Source: Hymenobacter negativus
Lineage (GTDB): Bacteria; Bacteroidota; Bacteroidia; Cytophagales; Hymenobacteraceae
Assembly: GCF_017571495.1 (NCBI RefSeq)
Contig: NZ_JAGETZ010000012.1
Location: 175,950-239,949 of the forward strand
Direction: 5' to 3'
DNA: 64,000 nt
Under the pieces are notes generated by a model. It did no database searches, was not told the DNA's origin, and saw only the letters and a program-made list of their open reading frames with translations. Each line of letters opens with the position of its first letter. The first letter of the stretch is position 1. Position numbers and translations under genes: made by a program. Shown piece after piece: positions 57,710 to 64,000 of this stretch.

Positions 57710-59908
57710 ATGCCTCCCGTTATCTCCCCCGAAGCTGAGCGCCAGGAAATCCTGCGCCATTACCGCCGCCTGCTGCGCACTGCTAAGCCGTACCTGAAAG
57801 ACGGTGACCCTAAGCTGATTAAAAAGGCTTTTAATCAGAGCTTGGAAGCGCATAAGGAGATGCGGCGCAAGTCAGGTGAGCCTTATATTCTACATCCGCT
57901 GGCCGTGGCGCAGATTGCGGTGGAGGAAATCGGATTGGGTACGACTAGTATCGTGGCGGCGCTGCTGCATGATGTGGTGGAGGACACACCCACTGAAATT
58001 TCGGATATTGAGCGGGAGTTTGGGACGAAGGTGGCCCGGATTATTGATGGGCTGACGAAGATTTCCGGAGTATTCGAATACGGCACGAGCGAGCAGGCTG
58101 AGAACTTCCGTAAGATGCTGCTTACGCTGAGCGAGGATGTCCGTGTGATTCTCATCAAAATTGCCGACCGCCTGCACAACATGCGGACGCTGGATTCGAT
58201 GCCGCGCCACAAGCAACTGAAAATTGCTTCGGAGACGCTGTATCTATATGCGCCGTTGGCTCACCGGCTGGGTCTCTATACTATAAAGAGTGAGCTGGAG
58301 GATTTATACCTCAAATTCACCGACACGGAGACGTATACCGACATAAAGTCGAAGGTGCGGCAGAGCCAGGCGGCGCGTAACCGTTTCATTAAGGAGTTTG
58401 TGCAGCCAATTGACGAGGAACTGAAGGCACAGGGTTTCGAATACGAAATCAAGGGCCGGCCGAAAAGCATCTATTCGATTCTGAAGAAGCTGAAGAAGCA
58501 GAACATCACCTTTGATGAGGTGTATGACCTGTTTGCCATTCGGGTGATTTTGGATGTGCCGCCGGAGCAGGAAAAAGCCGCCTGCTGGCAGGTGTATTCC
58601 ATTGTAACGGACTTCTATCAGCCCAACCCGGACCGGTTGCGCGACTGGGTGAGCACGCCTAAGGCCAACGGCTACGAAAGCCTGCATACCACCGTCATGT
58701 CGCGCGCCGGCCAGTGGGTGGAGGTGCAAATCCGCTCGCGCCGCATGGACGACATCGCCGAGAAAGGCTACGCCGCGCACTGGAAATACAAGGACACCGG
58801 TAGTATTCAGCCCGAAAGCTCGCTCGAAGGCTGGGTGAACAAAGTGCGCGACATGTTGGAATCCAATAATTCCAGCGCCCTCGAATTCATGGACGAGTTC
58901 CGCCAGAACCTGTTTGTGAAGGAGGTATACGCCTTCACACCCAAGGGCAAGCTACTGATATTGCCGGAGAGGGCTACCGCGCTGGATTTTGCTTTTGAGA
59001 TTCACTCACAAATCGGTATTCATTGCCTCGGTGCCAAGGTGAATCAGAAGCTGGAGCCGCTGAGCTACCAGTTGCACAACGGCGACCAGGTCGAAATCCT
59101 AACTTCGCACAAGCAGCGTCCCACGCCGGAATGGCTGAACTACGTCATCACGACCAAGGCGCGCTCCCGCATCAAGGATTTCCTGCGCGATGACAAGCGC
59201 GCCAAAGCCGAAGACGGCCGCTACATTCTTGAAAAGCGGATGGAACTCATTGGCATTCCCAATACACAAGATAACTTCAACCGTTTGCTGGCCTACTTCA
59301 ATATTGCTAGCGCTCAGGAATTCTACTACCGCCTTGCCGTGGGGCAGGTCGATGGCCGAACCATCCGGGAGTCGTTGTTCAGTTCAGCCAAGCCCGTGCC
59401 CTCTGTGCTCGAACCCAAAACGTTCGACAACGAGGTGCAGAAAATCCGCGGTGTGCGCCCCGATATGCTGGTGGTAGGAGAGCATACCGACAAGTTCAAC
59501 TACAGCATCGCTCGCTGCTGCAATCCCATTCCGGGTGATGATGTGTTCGGCTTTGAAACCGATACGGGCCTCATCATTCACCGCACCAACTGCCATCGCG
59601 CCGTCGATTTGATGTCGAATTACGGCAATCGCATCGTGCGCGCCAAGTGGACTGACCAGCTCGAACTTGCCTTTCTCGCCGGCATTCGCCTCAAAGGCTC
59701 CGACCGCGTGGGCCTTGTCAACGACGTCACGCGCATCATCAGCTCTTCCCTGAAAGTCAACATGCGCTCCATCACCATCACGGCTGATGACGGTTTCTTC
59801 GATGGCCAGATTATGGTTTTCGTGAACGATACCGACCACCTCACCAAGCTCATTCAGCGCCTGAGCAAGGTGAATGGTGTGCTGCAAGTTGAGCGGTTCG
59901 ATTCGTAA
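57710..59908 (+). CDS. bifunctional RelA/SpoT-family (p)ppGpp synthetase/hydrolase
   Basis: A 732-aa long RSH enzyme. The HD hydrolase domain contains ALLHDVVEDT (His87-Asp88) after YILHPLAV; the synthetase domain has KSIYSILKKLKKQ and DLFAIRVIL near 275, with YESLHTTVM. TGS (about 395-455) and C-terminal ACT (about 655-732) domains follow. With both catalytic centres intact it should make and destroy (p)ppGpp, the stringent-response alarmone. A TACTTTAG -7-like word is 5 nt before the ATG, suggesting a leaderless or nearly leaderless mRNA. The CHY zinc-finger gene starts 1 nt after its stop. Confidence 0.95.
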   Translation: MPPVISPEAERQEILRHYRRLLRTAKPYLKDGDPKLIKKAFNQSLEAHKEMRRKSGEPYILHPLAVAQIAVEEIGLGTTSIVAALLHDVVEDTPTEISDIEREFGTKVARIIDGLTKISGVFEYGTSEQAENFRKMLLTLSEDVRVILIKIADRLHNMRTLDSMPRHKQLKIASETLYLYAPLAHRLGLYTIKSELEDLYLKFTDTETYTDIKSKVRQSQAARNRFIKEFVQPIDEELKAQGFEYEIKGRPKSIYSILKKLKKQNITFDEVYDLFAIRVILDVPPEQEKAACWQVYSIVTDFYQPNPDRLRDWVSTPKANGYESLHTTVMSRAGQWVEVQIRSRRMDDIAEKGYAAHWKYKDTGSIQPESSLEGWVNKVRDMLESNNSSALEFMDEFRQNLFVKEVYAFTPKGKLLILPERATALDFAFEIHSQIGIHCLGAKVNQKLEPLSYQLHNGDQVEILTSHKQRPTPEWLNYVITTKARSRIKDFLRDDKRAKAEDGRYILEKRMELIGIPNTQDNFNRLLAYFNIASAQEFYYRLAVGQVDGRTIRESLFSSAKPVPSVLEPKTFDNEVQKIRGVRPDMLVVGEHTDKFNYSIARCCNPIPGDDVFGFETDTGLIIHRTNCHRAVDLMSNYGNRIVRAKWTDQLELAFLAGIRLKGSDRVGLVNDVTRIISSSLKVNMRSITITADDGFFDGQIMVFVNDTDHLTKLIQRLSKVNGVLQVERFDS

Positions 59909-59909
59909 A

Positions 59910-60242
59910 ATGAGCTTGACTAACCCCCCCACCGTCCACGGCACCGACGTAAACGAGCGCACTCAATGCGCCCACTACCACTCCGAACGCGACCTCATCG
60001 CTATCCAACACAAGTGCTGCCGCGAGTTCTACGCCTGCATCAAGTGCCACAACGAAGCCGCTAGCCACTCTCCGCAAGTGTGGCCTAAAGCCGAATTCCA
60101 AACCGAAGCCATCTACTGCGGCAACTGCCACCATACCCTCAGCATTGCCAGCTACCTAAGCTGCAACAGCATCTGTCCCTATTGCCAAGCAGCCTTCAAC
60201 CCCGGCTGCGCCAATCACTATCACTTCTATTTCGAGCAATAG
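59910..60242 (+). CDS. CHY zinc-finger protein
   Basis: A 110-aa protein. The CHY zinc-finger signature is visible: TQCAHYHSERDLIAIQHKCC (C-x-H-Y-H-S start), FYACIKCHNE, then IYCGNCHHTLSI and ICPYCQAAFNPGC. About 14 Cys/His residues would hold three zinc ions. Such domains occur in Hot13 and RCHY1-like proteins; the bacterial role is unknown. The ATG at 59910 follows the rel stop by one base, so it is almost certainly co-transcribed and translationally coupled with rel. Confidence 0.88.
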   Translation: MSLTNPPTVHGTDVNERTQCAHYHSERDLIAIQHKCCREFYACIKCHNEAASHSPQVWPKAEFQTEAIYCGNCHHTLSIASYLSCNSICPYCQAAFNPGCANHYHFYFEQ

Positions 60243-60334
60243 TCCGGTCATAATGGCCACGCCGCTGTGACTCCTCTCTCCACGTCGCGCATCAGGCGAA
60301 CTGGTATTGGGGTGAGGTTCCGCCCGAACAACTG

Positions 60335-60342
60335 TACCTTTG
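60335..60342 (+). promoter_or_regulatory. -7 element of the Fur-family gene
   Basis: TACCTTTG is an exact TAnnTTTG, 25 nt before the GTG start at 60368. Confidence 0.6.
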
Positions 60343-60367
60343 TCCCACCGCAATCCACTTTATATCC

Positions 60368-60967
60368 GTGAGTAAATCCCAAACCATCCCCGCCGACCTC
60401 GTCGATGAAGCAGGGCAGGGGGTAGGCGGTTCCTCCGAAACCGGCTACGCTGCCAAGCACACGCCTAGTGCCGCGTCCGAAGCTTCTCTCAACACCGACA
60501 AGCTCGAAGAAGTCAAAAAGCTCTTTACTGCCCATCTCGAAAACAAAGGCTTGCGCAAAACCGGCGAGCGCTACGCCATTCTCGAAGAAATCTACGCCCG
60601 CTCCGGCCATTTCGACGTTGAAGAACTATACGCCGGTATGAAAGAACGCGGCCTGCAAGTAAGTCGCGCCACCGTCTACAATACCTTGGACCTCCTAGTT
60701 GAGCAAGGCCTTGTCAGTAAGCACCAGTTCGGCCGCAACCTCGCCCAGTACGAGAAAAGCTATGGTTACCGGCAGCACGACCACGTCATCTGCACCGAAT
60801 GCCATAAGGTGGTGGAATTCTGCGACCCTCGTATCCACGGTATCCAAACCATGGTCGGCGACCTGCTGAACTTCCATATCTTGCACCATTCTTTAAATCT
60901 TTACGGCATCTGCGGCGACTGTCGCGCCAAAGCCGAAGCCGCCGCCCGCCAGAATACCCCCGCATGA
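60368..60967 (+). CDS. Fur-family metalloregulator
   Basis: A 199-aa Fur-family repressor. The winged helix spans about 60-135 (GLRKTGERYAILEEIYA, VSRATVYNTLDLLVEQGLV) and the metal-binding dimerisation domain has HDHVICTECHKVVEFCDPRI and the C-terminal CGDCRAKAE, giving two CxxC structural zinc sites. An N-terminal extension of ~50 residues is unusual for the family. It may sense iron, zinc or peroxide. The start is GTG at 60368 (VSKSQTIP), preceded by a -7 element at 60335. It overlaps the STAS gene by 4 nt. Confidence 0.88.
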   Translation: MSKSQTIPADLVDEAGQGVGGSSETGYAAKHTPSAASEASLNTDKLEEVKKLFTAHLENKGLRKTGERYAILEEIYARSGHFDVEELYAGMKERGLQVSRATVYNTLDLLVEQGLVSKHQFGRNLAQYEKSYGYRQHDHVICTECHKVVEFCDPRIHGIQTMVGDLLNFHILHHSLNLYGICGDCRAKAEAAARQNTPA

Positions 60968-61314
60968 CAACCACCAGCACCGTCCAAAACGGCATCCTCT
61001 TCGTCCGCCTCTCCGGCGACCTCATCGGCAGCCCCGACACCGACCAACTATTACAAACTGTCAACAATCATCTCGGCGAAGACCTCAACCAATGCGCCGT
61101 CGACCTCTCCGAAATCCGCTACATTAATAGTACGGGCATTGGCGTCCTTGTCTCCCTTCTCACCAAATTCCGCAGCCGTGGCGGCGAGCTGGTCCTCATC
61201 AATCCCGCTGACCACCCCAAGAAAATGCTGGCTATCACGAAGCTGAACAACATCTTCACTGTATCGGCTAATGAAGCCGCCGCCCGCCAGCAACTCACCC
61301 CAGCCGCCCAATAG
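60964..61314 (+). CDS. STAS-domain protein (anti-anti-sigma-like)
   Basis: A 116-aa STAS protein like SpoIIAA/RsbV. After strands around ILFVRLSGDLIGSPD comes the phospho-acceptor loop DLSEIRYINSTGIGVLVSLL, with the conserved Ser in NSTG. The rest (GGELVLINPADHPKKMLAITKL) is typical. It should bind a partner-switching kinase/anti-sigma factor, but none is encoded nearby. The ATG overlaps the fur-like stop (ATGA), so the two are translationally coupled. This pairing of a Fur-family regulator and a STAS protein is unusual. Confidence 0.85.
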   Translation: MTTTSTVQNGILFVRLSGDLIGSPDTDQLLQTVNNHLGEDLNQCAVDLSEIRYINSTGIGVLVSLLTKFRSRGGELVLINPADHPKKMLAITKLNNIFTVSANEAAARQQLTPAAQ

Positions 61315-61557
61315 GGCGGCTGTTTTTTTGCCATTCGGGTCATATTATTCTGCCTTACTAAGCAAATTCAACTAGAGGTCGGCGTAGCCAAAGACCTTAT
61401 CAGGTAGGAAAGAAGCAAAACCAGCAGCATTAATTTCAAACCATAACACCAACACCTTAATAACAGCCCTCCCGAAAATAACCCACTTCGTCAGGCTCTC
61501 CTTCATTGGGAAGGGGCTGGGGGGTGAGGAGCTTCGACAGGGTGACCCCAAACCACC

Positions 61558-62826
61558 ATGCCAGTAGACGTATTAGTAGGCCTCCAGTGGGGCGATGAAG
61601 GCAAAGGCAAAATCGTAGACGTCCTCGCGCCGACCTACGATGCCGTCGCCCGCTTCCAGGGCGGCCCCAACGCCGGTCACACCCTTTTCTTCGATGGCGT
61701 CAAGCACGTCCTGCACCAGGTTCCCAGCGGTATTTTTCACCCGCACATCATCAACGTTGTCGGCAACGGCGTCGTCCTCGACCCCGTCGTCTTCCGCCAA
61801 GAGCTCCAAAAGCTCACCGATAGGGGAGTAGACTGGTCTAAAAACCTCTACATCTCCAAGAAAGCCCAGCTCATCCTCCCATCGCACCGCGCCCTCGACC
61901 GCATCAGCGAAGAAGCTCGCGGCAACACCAAAATCGGTAGCACCCTCAAAGGCATCGGCCCCACATATTCCGATAAAATCGGCCGCGTGGGCCTCCGCGT
62001 CAGCCACATTCTCTTGCCCGATTTCAAAGAGCGTTACCAGGAAGCCGTTGCCCAGCACGCCGCCATCGCCGCTCACCACAATAAGCAGCTCGAAATCGAA
62101 GCCCTCGAAGCCGACTTCTTCTCTGCCGTCGAATTCCTGCGCAGCCTCCAGCTCATCGACACCGAATACCTGCTCAATGACCTCCTCACCCAAGGCAAGC
62201 GCATCCTCGCCGAAGGTGCCCAAGGCTCTCTATTAGATATCGACTTCGGTTCCTATCCCTACGTCACCTCATCCAGCACCATCGCCGCCGGCGCCTGCAC
62301 CGGCCTCGGCATTGCCCCGCGCCACATCGATAAGGTGTACGGCATCACCAAAGCCTACTGCACCCGCGTCGGCAGCGGCCCGTTCCCCACCGAGCTTCAT
62401 GACGAAGTCGGCGAACAAATCCGCCAGGCCGGCCGCGAGTTCGGTTCTACCACCGGCCGCCCCCGCCGCACTGGCTGGATAGATCTGCCCGCCCTCCGCT
62501 ACGCCATTATGCTCAATGGCGTCACCGAGCTCCACCTCATGAAAGCTGACGTCCTTGACGCCTTTACCGAAATCCAGGCCTGCACTCACTACCGCACCGC
62601 CACCGGCGAAAGCACCCCCCAACTACCCGACCCCGGCGAGCTCACCACTGTCACCCCCGAGTACGTCACCCTACCCGGCTGGAACACCGACCTCACCCAA
62701 ACCACCGACGTCGCCCAGCTCCCCGCCAACCTAACTGCATATCTCGAATTCCTCGAACGCGAGCTCCAAATCCCCATCAGCATCGTTAGCGTAGGCCCCG
62801 ACCGCGTCAGTACTCTCCACCGCTAA
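61558..62826 (+). CDS. purA: adenylosuccinate synthetase
   Basis: A 422-aa PurA. It begins MPVDVLVGLQWGDEGKGKIVD (P-loop-like GDEGKGK with catalytic Asp at ~13), followed by GGPNAGHTL with catalytic His ~41, and the conserved GSTLKGIGPTYSDKIGR, ITKAYCTRVGSGPFPTE and TTGRPRRTGWIDL. It makes adenylosuccinate from IMP, GTP and aspartate in AMP synthesis. The ATG at 61558 is the natural start. It is in the same direction as the Fur-STAS pair but 243 bp away. A strong hairpin follows it. Confidence 0.96.
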   Translation: MPVDVLVGLQWGDEGKGKIVDVLAPTYDAVARFQGGPNAGHTLFFDGVKHVLHQVPSGIFHPHIINVVGNGVVLDPVVFRQELQKLTDRGVDWSKNLYISKKAQLILPSHRALDRISEEARGNTKIGSTLKGIGPTYSDKIGRVGLRVSHILLPDFKERYQEAVAQHAAIAAHHNKQLEIEALEADFFSAVEFLRSLQLIDTEYLLNDLLTQGKRILAEGAQGSLLDIDFGSYPYVTSSSTIAAGACTGLGIAPRHIDKVYGITKAYCTRVGSGPFPTELHDEVGEQIRQAGREFGSTTGRPRRTGWIDLPALRYAIMLNGVTELHLMKADVLDAFTEIQACTHYRTATGESTPQLPDPGELTTVTPEYVTLPGWNTDLTQTTDVAQLPANLTAYLEFLERELQIPISIVSVGPDRVSTLHR

Positions 62827-62860
62827 CCTCTCCACAACGGACAACAACCCCCAATTACAT

Positions 62861-62914
62861 CAGCCCCGCAACTATCTCCTGCCTCACGCCGGAGATAGTT
62901 GCGGGGCTTTTGCA
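62861..62914 (+). terminator. rho-independent terminator after purA
   Basis: AGCCCCGCAACTATCTCC and GGAGATAGTTGCGGGGCT form an 18-bp perfect stem, followed by TTTTGC. Confidence 0.88.
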
Positions 62915-63236
62915 TGCCAAAAAGCCCCACACTCATCAATATCGACTTACCCAGCCCCATCGAATGATGCTGTATTGCTTCAAATCCGGATTCACACACA
63001 ATAGGGTAGGAGCAAGCAAACCGGTTCGTCGCATCTTCAGCCAGCAATAGCGCCCTTCAAAAGCAGCCACAAACCCCGCCAGGCAAGACGTAATGCTTAG
63101 CATCGTGAATGCACCGTGATGCATCATGCAGCCTCAGCCACCCCATAACGGAAGCTAGCCAGCAACGAACTTGAATTTTTTAACCGCATCAATCAGCTAC
63201 TTACAACCCTAAACCAACTATTTCGTAAAAGGCCGC

Positions 63237-63266
63237 TTGCCGCCGCCAAAAGTCCCCCTACCTTTG
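63237..63266 (+). promoter_or_regulatory. rRNA promoter P1
   Basis: TTG (63237-63239) and TACCTTTG (63259-63266) are 19 bp apart, the consensus Bacteroidota sigma-A spacing. It is the most distal of four such promoters. Confidence 0.75.
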
Positions 63267-63411
63267 CAGTCCCGAAACGTCAAACGGACCAACGGAAAAG
63301 CCTAAAGCACTCGCTCAGGCAACAAATTGAAAGGTTTGGAACTCCTGGGGAGAGTAGTGTGTCTATCCTCCGCAACCAGCCACAAGCGCTAAGATTTATT
63401 TCTTAAATAGC

Positions 63412-63443
63412 TTGCACCGGCGAAAAAAGCTGCCGTACCTTTG
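63412..63443 (+). promoter_or_regulatory. rRNA promoter P2
   Basis: TTG (63412-63414) and TACCTTTG (63436-63443), 21 bp apart, followed by CAACCCG as an initially transcribed sequence. Confidence 0.75.
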
Positions 63444-63518
63444 CAACCCGCTTCAATCGGAAGCAACCAGATTTGAAAATCGAAACGAAAAGACTCTAAA
63501 ATTTTTTCGCTGAAAAGT

Positions 63519-63547
63519 TTGAAAGTCGAAAAAAACAATTACCTTTG
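63519..63547 (+). promoter_or_regulatory. rRNA promoter P3
   Basis: TTG (63519-63521) and TACCTTTG (63540-63547), 18 bp apart, with A-tracts between. It is followed by CACTCCCAAAACGAAC, nearly identical to P4. Confidence 0.78.
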
Positions 63548-63679
63548 CACTCCCAAAACGAACAGAGGTAGCCGAAAGAAAGCTATAACAAGCTGACTCA
63601 CAAATAAAAAAGCTGCTTTAATCGAAAGTAGCAGATTTGAAAAAACGAATCGAAAAGCAAAAGAATTTTCGAAACGAAC

Positions 63680-63709
63680 TTGCCAAATCAAAAAAGCTTT
63701 CTACCTTTG
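63680..63709 (+). promoter_or_regulatory. rRNA promoter P4
   Basis: TTG (63680-63682) and TACCTTTG (63702-63709), 19 bp apart, followed by CAATCCCAAAACGAAC. It is nearest the 16S gene, about 260 nt upstream. Confidence 0.8.
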
Positions 63710-63769
63710 CAATCCCAAAACGAACAAAGGTTAGCAACAGCAAAATCGGACTAACACACCAGTCCACAC

Positions 63770-63874
63770 TGATATTTCAAATGGAAATATCACGCGTTCT
63801 TTGAATGACGGAAACAGACAAAATAGTAAGTGTTCCACTTGCTGTTCCTTCTTCGGAAGGAACACAGTGAAACA
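63770..63874 (+). promoter_or_regulatory. rRNA leader hairpins and boxA-like word
   Basis: TGATATTTC/GAAATATCA (63770-63792) is a 9-bp stem. GTTCTTTGAA at 63796-63805 resembles the boxA antitermination word of Bacteroidota rRNA leaders. TGTTCCTTC-TTCG-GAAGGAACA (63843-63864) has a UUCG tetraloop and an outer CACT/AGTG extension to 63874, a candidate RNase III or processing stem. Confidence 0.65.
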
Positions 63875-63967
63875 AACCAAGCGAAACGAATTTGACCATA
63901 ATGTCAATATGTGAGCAAGGTCAGCACTCGACATCAGCCCAGGTTCGCCTGGGTGTAGAAATATTTT

Positions 63968-64000
63968 ACAATGGAGAGTTTGATCTTGGCTCAGGATGAA
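63968..64000 (+). rRNA. 16S ribosomal RNA (5' end only)
   Basis: The sequence AGAGTTTGATCTTGGCTCAG at 63975-63994 is the conserved 5' region of 16S rRNA (E. coli position 8 onwards). The mature 5' end should lie near 63968. Only about 33 nt are in the window. Confidence 0.93.

Larger units (their letters stand above)
62827..63967. other. intergenic/leader region before the rRNA operon
   Basis: About 1.1 kb. It contains the purA terminator, four tandem rRNA promoters and the leader with its hairpins and boxA-like word. No gene is supported: small minus-strand frames here lack any recognisable domain or start signal. Confidence 0.6.

Noticed and set aside
62936..63127. A 63-codon minus-strand frame between purA and the rRNA promoters
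   Set aside because: No domain, signal or promoter is visible; the region is otherwise a terminator and spacer.

Overview
The window looks like chromosomal DNA of a GC-rich member of the Bacteroidota, most likely Hymenobacter or a close relative (Cytophagales). Reasons seen in the sequence: three large secreted proteins end in type IX secretion (T9SS) sorting domains; genes are preceded by the Bacteroidota sigma-A -7 element TAnnTTTG rather than a sigma-70 TATAAT box; Shine-Dalgarno sequences are largely absent; and there is a TonB-dependent receptor, a LolD-type ATPase, a mitochondrial-type aconitase and a Bacteroidota-type TssD protein. The genus is an inference from protein style, not from a database search.

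Layout. 0-8.5 kb: the 5' end of folK, an alpha/beta hydrolase, a polyprenyl diphosphate synthase, a zinc-ribbon protein, a cytochrome P450, a tandem universal stress protein, a T9SS cargo protein and a TlpA-type lipoprotein. 8.6-15 kb: aconitase, a MepA-like peptidase, a decayed hydrolase, and two MORN/YwqK-like paralogues flanking a cupin. 15-23.5 kb: mixed housekeeping and envelope genes (EcsC, HTH-DUF4870, serine hydrolase, glycosyltransferase, Dph6-like enzyme, a MutS-like ATPase without mismatch domains, YiaA, DUF2459). 24-26 kb: an umuDC translesion polymerase pair with two palindromes upstream. 26-38.8 kb: secreted and envelope proteins (T9SS subtilase, TonB-domain protein, DUF2490, TonB-dependent receptor, two acidic disordered proteins, a T9SS endonuclease I). 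39-42.8 kb: rhodanese, sterol-desaturase-like hydroxylase, RecQ. 42.9-45.7 kb: a compact TssD (Bacteroidota Hcp) effector/immunity island. 45.7-54 kb: metallo-hydrolase, a phage-like recombination protein, a repeat lipoprotein, LolD, a GH113-like glycosidase, sucC, an aldo/keto reductase and Ohr. 54.3-62.8 kb: tRNA-Arg(CCG), clpP, tig, tRNA-Leu(TAG), rel/spoT, a CHY zinc-finger protein, a Fur-family regulator, a STAS protein and purA. 62.8-64 kb: the promoter and leader region of an rRNA operon, with the 16S gene just beginning at the right edge.

The most interesting region is 42,869-45,674. A TssD tube domain is fused to a C-terminal putative toxin of lower GC, followed 6 bp later by a small putative immunity gene. 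Next come a truncated, double-frameshifted TssD-YwqJ deaminase toxin, its YwqK-type antitoxin, and a third TssD scrap. The first TssD gene has an intact promoter, but its expected ATG reads ATA. No other type VI secretion genes are in the window. Other notable features are four tandem TTG-N18-21-TACCTTTG promoters ahead of the rRNA operon, at least two families of dispersed intergenic palindromes, a 42-bp minisatellite, and a group of genes whose -7 element sits only 3-8 nt before the start codon, suggesting leaderless or nearly leaderless mRNAs.
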